Assembly: GCA_018806915.1 (NCBI GenBank)
Contig: JAGKQI010000092.1
Location: forward strand, 162,501 to 226,500
Direction: 5' to 3'
From: Phytophthora colocasiae
Lineage: Eukaryota > Oomycota > Peronosporomycetes > Peronosporales > Peronosporaceae
DNA length: 64,000 bases
A program made the position numbers and the translations under genes. This document shows positions 42,201 through 50,097 of the stretch, piece after piece (position 1 is the first letter of the stretch; every line of letters begins with the position of its first letter). Under the pieces are notes generated by a model that was given only the letters and a program-made list of their open reading frames with translations, searched no databases and was not told the DNA's origin.

Positions 42201-42987
42201 CTTCTTCAGCGTTCCGCTTGATGTCACCCTCCACAACTCCTCCTACCTCAGGAACAGTCTCGCTATCCTTATCTTTTTCAGCTTCATCAGGAACATTCTC
42301 GTCCCATTGAACGCTACCAGCGACTCCTAGTTGCGCGGTCAACTCAACCGGCATCCCTTCTTCCAGACTAGCGATCTCTTTGTAGTCTGCATAGTAATCG
42401 CAAAAGTAATCCTCTTCTCCTTCGGAGACCACCGCGGTCTCGTACTCTGCTGGTAGTAGCGTTCCTTCTCTAGTTTCTTCGGGTAGTTCCGAAGCCTCTC
42501 GATAATCGTAGATGAACTCTCTTCCGGGAGCGCTAGCCTCTGCTTGGATCCTCTGACCCGCACGCTCCCAACGTTCCTCCGAACGTCCTTCGCCGTAGTT
42601 GCTTTCTTCTTCGGGAACGCTTGCCTCTGCTAGGATCCTCTGACCCTGGCGTTCCCAACGTTCCTCTGAACGCTCTTCCTTGTAGTTGTTTTCTTCTTCA
42701 GGAACGCTTGCCTCTGCTAGGATCCTCTGACCCCGGCGTTCCCAACGTTCCTCTGAACGCTCTTCCTTGTAGTTGTATTCTTCTTCAGGAACGCTTGCCT
42801 CTGCTAGGATCCTCTGACCCCGGCGTTCCCAACGTTCCTCCGAACGCCCTTCTCTTTCTTCAGTAACAGTCTTGTTCACAGCAATTTCAGTCGTTTCACT
42901 CCCAAATCCTACGGCGGTAACCGCGTATTCTCCCCCTCCGAACGCTCTACTCCCTCCTTCTTCAAAGGAAGAAGCGTTCTCGGACAT
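36274..42987 (-). CDS. pol: Retrotransposon pol polyprotein (Ty3/gypsy)
   Basis: An intact frame of 2237 residues starts at the ATG at 42987. The first 800 residues are unusual: Glu-rich, with four 29-residue repeats, then a Cys-rich patch (CGSCQVK … CERCRTLV). Next come an aspartic protease with LIDSGA (near 860), reverse transcriptase (about 1160-1370) with YPMPLIDDILYVLG, FSTMDIASGYW and the catalytic YLDD (near 1311), RNase H (from about 1450, YVDSSTLAIGA), the integrase HHCC zinc finger (HHCHTDVLAAHVG … CTICG, near 1760), the integrase core with VVDAIGP, LLSDQGSNF and ERFNGTL, and a C-terminal chromodomain-like tail (VVDILARRKEDGVTQYLV, then LLPNYRTLLQAF). All catalytic motifs look intact. 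It is in the same frame as gag, after a single UGA. Confidence 0.95.
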   Translation of the reverse strand: MSENASSFEEGGSRAFGGGEYAVTAVGFGSETTEIAVNKTVTEEREGRSEERWERRGQRILAEASVPEEEYNYKEERSEERWERRGQRILAEASVPEEENNYKEERSEERWERQGQRILAEASVPEEESNYGEGRSEERWERAGQRIQAEASAPGREFIYDYREASELPEETREGTLLPAEYETAVVSEGEEDYFCDYYADYKEIASLEEGMPVELTAQLGVAGSVQWDENVPDEAEKDKDSETVPEVGGVVEGDIKRNAEEERYRVPPGSKSPKLEMSKESTERFDSDVSAVRVLFQGPACKHNKDAERIYVRFLADSKSSEERERETEEGEGAGENKDQVGESVSPREDKTAAVADEATTKGPEVSGRKPDTETLHLENASYPDKNEESGEERYVESGGTATLASEDIMEKSSEGANPVAGEPGSQAGKVTSRGRQPRAKFFTTEGLDALEEGLASAVGEEKEEFEKELEDRLFPLDEVELRRRVKKNKEGKKELTLAELSCILSIPEETLKRTKESSPGKLSTPEYWVKWYASTLAASEAAKRANRNFSKEPPDEDAVASVVVEDGRDSDQRDVGDGRKLHRRSYKREKEMKKRKLAPKGDPVETETVAENIGIPLREPVPGTQSSPLSTVPVLDKIDADPRWRRLIRKTVYQLIGQELMVKERSCGSCQVKIRGRKDLNGVRDRWLDFQLQSMDRKIEPFLQQADPHLSEPFRSMLVQEIKNNYLRFADTIRCKILERTPTCERCRTLVRNPERGPYLRSVSFDCSALFANRSEALGTLSSKEDQANGVYEYAHAVSDDRTVKPQKGGLREVLRPGVGDSEDEDEVVPEGKRIIGSVGGVEALSVGYIDCLPTAMLIDSGAVASLIDYRVLKRLGRADAPMSPYPQGLKGVSGHSLRVRGMVDLPMRLGSREMTRPFVVVDKLHVDVILGTDTLKAYRAVVDLDASTVTLKDTKEVFPLGSPRVEEMYTARINSTVRLCPGGQALVVSEVQGEAADNTTVLVEGYVDLDETVKVARTLCTVNEGKVVVEVCNASTEDVVIKKGTLIAAATVVPESAFTLEDAENASKRGSDWVSSIIGAVESQPGASVDPMPELDEELKKEFKVDFTDSKLSPEQQGLFSELLESFSDMFVETSMKPGRTDLLEFSIDTGENAPIKQRPYRVSKAEGEVMEAEIQQYLDLGIIRPSTSPWASPVLMIRKPDGGIRFCIDYRRLNAVTIKDCYPMPLIDDILYVLGNAKLFSTMDIASGYWNVPMAEGSIEKTAFTCKYGLFEWLVMPFGLCNAVPAFERLMENVLVDLKWRTCLVYLDDCVVFSEDFPTHLVRLKQVLERFRAAGFKLKMKKCKWGRDQVAFLGHIVTPSGILPNPEKVKSVMTLKNPHDLHTVRAFLGLTSYFRRYIPGYAAITAPIERLKGKGVPFKWSKDCESAFRQLKRRLVKPPILVYPDFSKRFKLYVDSSTLAIGACLMQTVEGRERVVAYASKLLVGSEKNWVNKQNGTSEIECWGIVWATRKFRCYLDRREFDLYTDHKALTWVFDERNRTSNAKLARWAMELSQLRFKVFHKPGTAMGHVDGLSRLHAVTINAVSMADLLNAADPVEDGPDEVGGTTVLGGDTTRRTVPEDEAVDGTGNSEAGERGSVPVGGSARRNAAPPDPDDQLLVPPVDLFGLQQERFLDEQKRTPWILAMIAYLQDGALAFDPQLRARTLLMAPNYAVKNGVLMRKVYLKARAGPASSIEVPVIPLPFISTVLHHCHTDVLAAHVGVTKTLDKVRKHAFWHGWKQDVAEYVRECTICGSGKGYRPWRNGLMQRMPVHDLSGPFSLLVVDAIGPLVTTPRGKKFILVFADYFTRWVEAFAIEALDTITFVETMVNEVISRHGVPERLLSDQGSNFISELARSFYETLGIKKLFGAAYHPQTQGLVERFNGTLIGMLKMFVNEAQTDWDLYLPRVLFAYRTSYHEALKDSPFFSLYGRDPVLPLDLAFLNTDNKWKSNEVSAYRRRLYLSLRDTRRMVERQLLKAQDRHAARLEEQVEVKFEEGDPVWVYQYFRARRGERTTKTLAFSWHGPYCVVGTVGENAYRVAIPSHPNRVVTINVNRLKRFRGRWSRPYPTEVPEGVTSRPGIDDEGPLEEADLPSTSYVERLVIGGEETAVSGTSNPVVDILARRKEDGVTQYLVLLATYEVSWRPAATLLPNYRTLLQAFDNARRKEKGLPELRRSARLAEANVAVDEDDMLF
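42515..42862 (-). repeat. Four in-frame tandem copies of an 87-bp unit in pol
   Basis: Spacing between matching points (42564, 42651, 42738, 42825) is exactly 87 bases. Each unit encodes 29 residues around RSEERWERRGQRILAEASVP. The two right-hand units (lower protein number) are almost identical and the left one is most diverged. The repeats are in frame, charged and probably coiled-coil or disordered. Confidence 0.9.
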
Positions 42988-43044
42988 GTCGCTCGTCAGA
43001 CAAGAGGAAGGGTCGACACCCCCTTCCCCTCCCTCCTGTCCTCT

Positions 43045-44328
43045 TCATTGTCGCCTAGACGCTGGTCCCTGCCCGGACGAGCCTCCAGCCTTGCTTTGAG
43101 CCGACAGTTGAGTAAGTATTTTCTTCGTTGGGCAATTGGCCACTCGATGGTCAGTGCCGTCGCAGAGGAAGCATCCAGGGTTCCTGTAATAACCGTTCGT
43201 CTGCCTGTTTGAAGCGGGTTGCGAGTTGGAACGGTTCTGCTGCTGTTGTTGTCCTCTTGGTTGTTCACATTCCAAATACACATGGCCCTTAACCTTGCAA
43301 TTCGAGCAAGTAGCACCAGCTCGACGACAGTTAATGCGGTTGCACCCTAAGGTGTGGCATCGACCGCAAACTATCTTCCCCTCCTGTGTGTACATGTCCG
43401 GCCCTTGCCGTATTCCTCTGACCGGGCCCTCAGGAGCAACTGCATTCACGGTGGGCGGAGCGTTCTCGAACGCAGGATCCTCGTAGTGAGCCACAGCAAT
43501 GGTAGGAGCGGTCTGCGGGACGCTCGGATGAGCGTACTGCTGCTGTTGCTGCTGCTGCTGTTGAGCCAACATGTTCTGCGTTTGCTGCATCAAGTTCAGC
43601 ATCTGTTGCATCATCGTATTCTCCGAACCCTTGGAGGACGTCGCGTCTTCGAAGTCCGCGTCGTTCTCGACCGGGAGATGCATGTTCTTGTATAGCAGAA
43701 CGGTCACAGCTTGAGGAATGGAGTCGACCATAGCGTTCGAAAGCGTGGCCTTCCATTCACTGTTCCTCAACCCCGACAGGAAGTACTGGTAACGCATATC
43801 CGGATCATAACAGCGTGCGTCGTCACACAACCGAGAGATCAGGTCACCCCACACTTCCGCGGACATTCCCCTCGATCGGGTCGTCTTCTTCAGCAACTCG
43901 ATGCGCTGTTGAGGCGTCTGACAAATGAACTGGTTGTAGAACCGCGTCTTCAGCGTGTCGAAGTCATCGATGCGCGAGTGCACCCACCACTGGTCGCCAG
44001 CCTTGCCCTTGAGGCACTCACGGAACGCACTCAACCGTAATACATCGTCCAGACCCATGGTAGCACGCTCAAACGACTCCCAGAAACTTCCAGCTCTCTC
44101 AGCAGTGGAGTCATCCGAATAGAACGGTTGTAGCATCCTGATCGCGTTCCTGATACTCGTCGGCATACCGATCACAGGCTGAGCAGGTTGCGAGGGCTGC
44201 ACGGCCGGGAACGGCTGCTGAGCAGGAACGGTAGGAGTTGGCTGAAATGCGTGCCCAAGGGCAGGCGGGCGAGCGTACCCATGCCACGCTCCAGTAGATG
44301 CTCCAACTTGCGAAGGCCCAGGGTACAT
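43045..44328 (-). CDS. gag: Retrotransposon gag (capsid-nucleocapsid)
   Basis: The frame encodes 427 residues from the ATG at 44328, and is open upstream to about 44404. The capsid part (GSFWESFERATMGLDDVLRL, GKAGDQWWVHSRIDDFDTLK) is a typical retrotransposon gag domain. A Gln run follows (near 43550), and at the end there are two Cys/His clusters: CGRCHTLGCNRINC and CSNCKVKGHVYLEC, the latter a proper CX2CX4HX4C zinc knuckle for RNA packaging. The frame ends in TGA at 43045-43047. After this single stop the same frame is open for 19 codons to the pol ATG. Confidence 0.9.
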   Translation of the reverse strand: MYPGPSQVGASTGAWHGYARPPALGHAFQPTPTVPAQQPFPAVQPSQPAQPVIGMPTSIRNAIRMLQPFYSDDSTAERAGSFWESFERATMGLDDVLRLSAFRECLKGKAGDQWWVHSRIDDFDTLKTRFYNQFICQTPQQRIELLKKTTRSRGMSAEVWGDLISRLCDDARCYDPDMRYQYFLSGLRNSEWKATLSNAMVDSIPQAVTVLLYKNMHLPVENDADFEDATSSKGSENTMMQQMLNLMQQTQNMLAQQQQQQQQQYAHPSVPQTAPTIAVAHYEDPAFENAPPTVNAVAPEGPVRGIRQGPDMYTQEGKIVCGRCHTLGCNRINCRRAGATCSNCKVKGHVYLECEQPRGQQQQQNRSNSQPASNRQTNGYYRNPGCFLCDGTDHRVANCPTKKILTQLSAQSKAGGSSGQGPASRRQ

Positions 44329-45496
44329 CCCGGGGTGGCCAAGGGAGGCCGACGACGGGAGCTGTCCCGGTGGACCGCTCGGGGCACCGGTAATACGACC
44401 CTCGATTCATCACTGACGTCTTCAGGGGCCCGGGTGTTCGCTGCGAGGGAATCACCGGGGCGGCCGTCGAGTCTGGAGCCGATTTCTGGAACGGTTGTTG
44501 GCGATACGGTAGCTGTTGCCGCGGCAACGGTTGTCGTGGGGGCACCCCCATAGGCTGCGTCGAGTGCTCAGGGTTTTCGACCGTTCCAGGATAGGCCGAG
44601 ACGTCCACTGGAGCATGGGTCTGGTGCGAAGAAGCCGAGATCATCGTCGACGGCTTCGGATTGACAGGCACCCGACCGACCGGCGGGTGGAACAGACCGT
44701 GAAGCCCATAATCTCCAGGACTCGAAGGGTTCTCCATGGTTACGTTACGGTAACTCGCTATCGCGCCCCTTGTCTGAGGCGTCTTCGAGGCCGACGAAGC
44801 GTTCTTCACAGGGTCACTGACTCCTTCCCACGCTGGGATCGACGGTCGGGACGACTCAGCGAACGCGGAATATCCAGGAGCACGCTCGCTAGCGTACTCT
44901 TGCGTCCAGGTTACTGGGGCCTGAACGGTCTCTCCGGTGGAACTCCACGCTCCCGGAGGCATCGAGGCGGAAGGCTCTGCTCGCCAGTAGCGTTCCGGGT
45001 CTCTACTAGTACGGCCGTAGTACTCATCTCGGTAGGCGAACTCCTCGGCGCTCGGCTTCTCCTCAAGCGGCTCAGGGGGGTTCATGCCGAAGGGATCTTC
45101 ACCGTAGGGTGTATGCTGTCGGGGCGCTCCCCGAGCATACTCACTTGGGTTGGTTCCTTCCCCTGAAGGAACCGTTCTTCTTGAAGCGTCGCCCGCACTC
45201 GGGTCCTCGGACTTCCCAAATCCCACTCTGGGAGCCACACTTCTTCCTGGTTGTTCAGTCGACGTTCTGCCTCCTCCGGCCGCCCACTGAAGAACGGTAG
45301 ACCTCACTGCACTAAGGCCTGCCGTCGTCGTCACATCCGGAGCGTCACCTTCCAGCACGCTCCCAGCCCTGGAGTAACGGTCCGCTGAGCCCAGCGACCT
45401 GTGTCCTCCACTTCCGTCCTCAGATCCGCCTGAGAACGCTCTCTCCCCCTCTGGGGCTGCCCCGTAGGGGTTGCTTCCTTGCCCGAGAGTCTCCAT
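44111..45496 (-). CDS. Leader/gag N-terminal ORF in another frame
   Basis: This frame runs from the first ATG at 45496 (open from 45592) to 44111, encoding Pro/Ser/Gly/Tyr-rich sequence (GSNPYGAAPEGERAFSGG, LPRQQLPYRQQPFQ). It overlaps the gag frame by about 290 bases. The Pro-rich style continues better in the gag frame (PPGQLPSSASLGHPGMYPGP) than in its own last part, so the real gag product probably switches frame near 44400-44330. This could be a programmed frameshift, an unrecognised intron or a single-base error. No classic slippery heptamer is visible. Confidence 0.6.
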   Translation of the reverse strand: METLGQGSNPYGAAPEGERAFSGGSEDGSGGHRSLGSADRYSRAGSVLEGDAPDVTTTAGLSAVRSTVLQWAAGGGRTSTEQPGRSVAPRVGFGKSEDPSAGDASRRTVPSGEGTNPSEYARGAPRQHTPYGEDPFGMNPPEPLEEKPSAEEFAYRDEYYGRTSRDPERYWRAEPSASMPPGAWSSTGETVQAPVTWTQEYASERAPGYSAFAESSRPSIPAWEGVSDPVKNASSASKTPQTRGAIASYRNVTMENPSSPGDYGLHGLFHPPVGRVPVNPKPSTMISASSHQTHAPVDVSAYPGTVENPEHSTQPMGVPPRQPLPRQQLPYRQQPFQKSAPDSTAAPVIPSQRTPGPLKTSVMNRGSYYRCPERSTGTAPVVGLPWPPRDVPWAFASWSIYWSVAWVRSPACPWARISANSYRSCSAAVPGRAALATCSACDRYADEYQERDQDATTVLFG

Positions 45497-45887
45497 CGTC
45501 ACCTTCACGATGTAGTCCTCCGGGACTTCCTCCTTGCTGCTCGCGTAAAGTCGAGGTCCCACCCAGGGAATCAACTCAAAGATAAAGCGCACAGCACTTG
45601 GCTATAGTAGCGACGGCTACTGTCTCCTTCGAACGGTCCGCTTGGACTCTTCGGTCGCTCTCGACTTCGGCAGAACGGTTCCGCGTCTCAGTAGTCTCTC
45701 GTCGGTGAGTGTTCCCGGCGACGTTCACTCCACGCGTTTGGCTTGTAAATGGCCCTCTGGCTTGCCAAGCGTGTTAACGACCCGTTCCTGACTCGATTAC
45801 CCCGAGACTTTGCTACTTCGCGGCCACCTCTGTGGTTGTTCTGGAACTCCTAGTGCGCCAAACGGGACCTTCTCCAGCTAACAGGTA

Positions 45888-45903
45888 CCCTGCTTCTCCA
45901 CCA
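45888..45903 (-). promoter_or_regulatory. Primer binding site
   Basis: Two bases inside the 5' LTR the minus strand reads TGGTGGAGAAGCAGGG. It begins TGG as required to pair with a tRNA 3' CCA end. The matching tRNA would end CCCTGCTTCTCCACCA; I cannot name it without the host tRNA set. Confidence 0.65.
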
Positions 45904-45905
45904 AA

Positions 45906-46445
45906 TGTCGCGCACCTCCCCGGCTGGGTCGGTACCTGTGGCTGTTTGGGTGAGGACAGTCCTGAGTGGGGCCTCGGAGTTTGTCGAAGTAGAGTCTTGT
46001 AGAACGCTTTTAGTAATATAGAAATACGTAAATTTGTTCTTGTCTTCTCTCGACCAGGGAAATTCGCAACTAAAGAAATAGGGGGAGCGATAGCACAACG
46101 CTCCTAGGGACGACACCTCGTCCACTTCACACACCGGGGCCTATGACCTGCCATCCGTCCTTGCAGTAGTCACCTGTCGCCCAACGAGAGTAGCATCTTC
46201 CCACCTTCAGGGGCGTCCATTGGTCCGAGCAGCTCTGCGGACCTCCACGCTTCCGGATCACGAGCGTCTAGCGCCATCTTTCCAAGGGGCACATCCCCCT
46301 AGTGATACGGTACCACAGGAACGGTACCGGGAGTGTAGCCTCTGGGTGGTGTAGCCATCCTACGGGTCCTAGGTCGGGTCCTCATCCTAGCTTGGCTCGA
46401 GTCCACCACCGCTGGAATGGGTCCTGCAATCCCGGGTACGGGACA
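45906..46445 (-). repeat. 5' LTR (540 bp)
   Basis: Same sequence as 31893-32432. The element's promoter should lie here. No clear TATA box stands out; on the minus strand there is an AT-rich stretch at about 46010-46035. Confidence 0.95.
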
Positions 46446-46937
46446 GTGGAGAGCTACGGTGCTTCATCCGCATTTTTCTGCACAGTGAGCGACATTTATT
46501 AATGTGGAAACACATTAATATATGTCGCTCACTGTCTTCCTTGTGCACTTGACTATCCCATGAAAACAAGAATACCAAGATCGTTGCTGTAAGTTATATT
46601 ATTTTTACGTCGTCGCTCTCTTCCTGGCGTACCAGGTACCCCGACTACTGGCCTGCCTAGTTGGCGTCGTTAGGGGCGTTGAAGAGTGGGCTGGCCTCGA
46701 GGGGTGTACCGGGAAAAGGCCACAGCGTCGACGCGTGGTGCAATCATGTGCACTTTCGACTTTGTGGTACTCAGACCCATTGTTTTGATTGTTGCGGCAT
46801 CCCATAGGTTTGCGTAGTTTTTGATTGATCTAGTGACAGACGTTAACGCGTAGGCTCGTTTTGACAGATTTGCTGTGCGAACTACAGTAGAGCGCCCCCA
46901 GCATCTATGGAATGACGTTAACGCGTAGGTTCATTCA
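46446..46937. other. Right flank of the retrotransposon: foldback and small repeats
   Basis: No convincing gene. It contains the foldback at 46482-46535 and a direct repeat GACGTTAACGCGTAGG at about 46838 and 46912 that brackets a 55-bp stretch. A minus-strand frame at 46605-46805 has no recognisable motif. The TTTTTACGTCGTCG word near 46598 occurs again near 52160. Confidence 0.35.
46482..46535. repeat. Hairpin with 25-bp arms and GAAA loop
   Basis: ACAGTGAGCGACATTTATTA and the next five bases pair with 46511-46535 with a single mismatch, around a four-base loop GAAA. It lies 36 bp outside the right LTR. It is a minimal foldback element or a structured RNA/DNA motif. Confidence 0.85.
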
Positions 46938-47590
46938 TTGTGCTTGGCTTCACATAAAGAGCTACTTCCATCCAAGCATTGGTCCGTCACGCTGGCAGTC
47001 GCCAGCTGGAACTCAAACGCTAAGCTGCGTTACGCGACCAGCAACAACGCCTTGAGTTGCAAAAAAGCCTTTGCGAAGAAGCTCAAGATGCAGGATGGTG
47101 TGCGCCGCGCAGAGCTCAACGGAATGCTTGCGAATCAAAACCAGAAGGTGAAGCTGGCGCTGCTTAATGTGAAAACTGTCGAGGAGAAGGTACGCGAGGA
47201 TGAACAGCACGCCCTCGTGGTACAAGACGCTGTGCGGAGTTGCTGGAGCAAAAGGAACGCAAGAAGCGAGATTATACACGTGCAGGCGTTGACGTTACAG
47301 ACGGAGAGAAAAAGGCTCGACGACTCTTTGTTGGAGCAGGAAGAGTCTGCCTACGCAAGCAAGTTTAAGGCCGAGTTCCAGACATGGCGCAGAGAGCAGA
47401 GTGAGGCAAAGGAAAGCGGTGCACCAGCAAATGAGTGAGGACGCAGAGCGCAGGGCCGAGGAAGACAAACACGGGATAAAGCAGTTGGAAGCCAATGCAT
47501 CGCTGCTGCTGAAGGCAGCAATCTCCTTAATCTGCCAGATTCACGCCATATACAGCACAAGGGGCGACTTTGTTTTTCCAGTGCCATGTT
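46938..47590 (+). pseudogene. Coiled-coil protein remnant
   Basis: Overlapping frames rich in Glu, Lys, Arg and Gln (for example LKMQDGVRRAELNGMLANQN, then RREQSEAKESGAP) run through this region and swap frame several times near 47240 and 47400, with stops between. The composition is that of a long coiled coil such as cytoskeletal or flagellar proteins. No start, intron set or family motif could be fixed, so it is probably a decayed gene fragment. Confidence 0.35.
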
Positions 47591-47837
47591 AAGACTCCAG
47601 TCACGAGGAGCAACGGTCCTGCGTCCAATGAAGCATTACCCAACCCGTGATTGTAAACTGTCGAAGAAGCTTGTGCAGCCCGACAGATGGAGAAATTTGT
47701 GAAGCGCACTGTCGGACAGTTCGTTGCGAGGTAAGTTACCAGCCGACGCGCAGGATATAACACTTCGGATAGCTCTGGACTGCTTCCATTAAATTATCGG
47801 ACGGTAGGAAGCGAATCTGATCTCGGAAACTTTGTTT

Positions 47838-47853
47838 GCGCATTCTTCATTTT
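47838..47853 (+). promoter_or_regulatory. Oomycete Inr/FPR-like core promoter upstream of the Fanzor gene
   Basis: GCGCATTCTTCATTTT matches the published oomycete start-site consensus GCTCATTYYNCAWTTT at 15 of 16 positions. It sits 45 bases upstream of the ATG at 47898, a usual distance in oomycete genes. So the Fanzor gene carries a host-type promoter. Confidence 0.7.
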
Positions 47854-47897
47854 GCTGCCGGAGTTTGTTCTCTTCACCTCATTCTACATTATGCACC

Positions 47898-50089
47898 ATG
47901 GGGCGCAAACGCAAGAAGTCCAACTACACAGACGACTAGGATATCGTCGAGGAGACCGAGGATTCAGATCTCTTTCCTCCTCCGTTCGAGACTGTCGGCG
48001 AGACAGAAGACTCCGACTGCGAGGAAAAGAAGACGGAAGACAACGAGACCGATGCCGTCCCAGTAGAGGTCTCTTCCCGAGTGAATACCAAGAACTATCG
48101 CAGACATATCAACTGCAGCAGAGCACGAAAAATATCCACTCCAGCGTGATCTGCAAGCTGTCTCGCGTCTGTCGACTGCCGGGGCTAATGGAAGAAATTA
48201 AGAGAGTTTGTGTGGTCATGAAGCAAGTGCAGTTGGAGGGTTGGCACCTCGCCAACCTTCACGTCCTGCGTTGTCTGAAGGAGAAGGATGATGTGCCCGT
48301 CTTGGAGCAGATGCTCTTCTACCGATGCTGCGCTGCGACGCTGAAGAACATCGAGCTGCGAGATCGGCCGAAGACCGAGACGAAGTACACAGCATTTCAC
48401 AAGACTTGCCAGCGGTACTGGGCAGGGCGTGAGCAGGTGACGTCGTATCAAGCAGAGTTCACGGGCAATGCTAGTTACATGATCAATGAGCCGGCGAAGC
48501 TCATGTCGATCAACGACCTCAATATGGTCGTTCTGCACTTCAGGCGACGACTACATCAGTACATCCGATTCAAGTACGCGGAGGAGGGGAAGCCGGAGCT
48601 CTCTTATAAGCAGACAAAGAAGCAGATGGATAGCTGTTATCGCGTGAAGTCGGTATCCGAAGATGACGACGGCGGCCACCCCTCTGGAAAAATGGTGAAT
48701 CAGTGGAATCAGTGGGATGAAACAAGCGACCCGGTGAGAAGGAGCTTCGTGCGTGGCTTGGGATCGTACCGTGGCAATGGCAAGTGCGAGCGAACAGCGC
48801 CCACTTCCTACACAAACGGTATGTTGACCTTCATGGAGAAGTTCGCCGCCAAACACCCGAGGACGAAGGGAGCCCGAGTGTACTCTCTGTTGCCCGTGTC
48901 GACCTCCTACCAGGCAGCGTACGTGAAGATCAATGCAACGACTCTGTTCGGCCTCTTCACTCGCCATATTCACGATCCCAAGCTCCAAGCGTTCATAAGC
49001 ACCGAGTTACCGGAAGTAGATTGACTGCCATTCAGCCTGCAGATGTTCCAGAAGCATCGCAGTGAGGTTCTGCGGAAGGTGTTCGATGTTGACCAGTTCG
49101 AGACACGGAACCGCAAGTTCACAGACGAACTCAAGACCAACAGCTACGGGGTGTCGACCACCATGATCCGACCAGTGACTACGACCTCGGTTGTAGTCAA
49201 GAAGCGGGATCCGCGGAAGAAGAGAAAGAAGAACGACGGTACGGCAGCTCCAACCAGCTCAACAACACCAAAGAAGAGGAAAGTGAAGACCCCGGAAGCG
49301 ATTGCCGAAAAAGACACCTCTGGCAAGGTGTTGTTCAAGCTCGGCCCGAGTTACTCACCAGACGTCTTCATCGGTATCGACCCCGGGAGGCGATCCCTCG
49401 TCACCGCCGTCTCGGTTGATCATCTTTCCACTCGGAGACGTCATCGCTCCATTCGCCGACGGAAACAACTAGCCAGAGCTCGGCAACGAGAGCGAAAGCA
49501 ACGAGAGCGTATTACTGCAATATCAACACATGAGTACTGACATTTGGCCCGTATGAACGACTTCCGCTTGTCCTACGAGAAACTCAAGAAGCGCGAGTCG
49601 TGGTACGCAGCAGTCGTCCGCGCGATGCCTTCGTTCAAAACCGCAACTACGATCTCTACTTGAACCGTCTCCACTTCTTCTGGTTGCACGTCCGCTTCCT
49701 ACTCGCGTTCTCTGCAGAACAAGCCTTTTTGCGGTGGAGGTTCACGCAGGACCGCGCTAAGATGGCGGCCTTGATGACAATAGCGACGTGAGTCGTTCCC
49801 AAGCCTAGCAAACGCGTGTGTATCGCTTACGGCGACTGGAGTCGGAGAGACGGTATCAGAGGTCACCCCCTACAGGCCCAGTCAAAGGTTTTGGCGATGC
49901 ACTGAAGAAGAGGGCGACGGTAATTCCAATGAATGAGTATCACACCAGTCTCACATGCTCCTGCTGTCACAAGCGCCTGAAGCAAACTCGTCTGTTCAAC
50001 TATGTCAAGAGGAAAGTTCAGGAACCCTAAGCTTGCGGGTCGTTCTTCGCTGCTCTAGAAAAGTCTTACGCTGTACTAACAGGCAGCGT
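47898..50089 (+). pseudogene. Fanzor (eukaryotic TnpB-like RNA-guided nuclease), 5' part, inactivated
   Basis: The ATG at 47898 opens MGRKRKKSNYTDD, an NLS-like start, and meets TAG at 47937. A frame change near 48100 leads to the long frame (to 49022) with LANLHVLRCLKEKDDVPVLE, typical of the Fanzor N-terminal region. A TGA at 49022 interrupts it. The frame continues to the RuvC-I motif FIGIDPGRRSLVTAVSV (Asp near 49380) and a basic stretch, stopping at 49540. More frame changes precede AYGDWSRRDG (near 49830) and the zinc-ribbon start VIPMNEYHTSLTCSCCHKRL (near 49930-49990). The coding sequence stops at 50089 where a hAT element is inserted. Fanzors cut DNA guided by an RNA made from the element's 3' end. 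This copy cannot make a full protein. Confidence 0.85.
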
Positions 50090-50097
50090 TGTAACAA

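Larger units (their letters stand above)
31893..46445 (-). mobile_element. Complete Ty3/gypsy-type LTR retrotransposon (14.55 kb) with extra membrane ORF and antisense ORF
   Basis: LTRs at 31893-32432 and 45906-46445 (540 bp each) start TG and end CA and look identical on reading. GTGG borders the element on both sides (31889-31892, 46446-46449). On the minus strand the order is 5' LTR, PBS, leader, gag, pol (protease, RT, RNase H, integrase), then a gap with a + strand gene, a membrane-protein ORF, PPT and 3' LTR. RT-RNase H-integrase order marks Ty3/gypsy. The size is two to three times that of a usual gypsy element. Identical LTRs and long open frames mean a recent insertion, possibly still active. 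Confidence 0.95.

Noticed and set aside
46605..46805. Minus-strand 66-residue ORF right of the LTR element
   Set aside because: No recognisable motif or context; cannot be told from chance.
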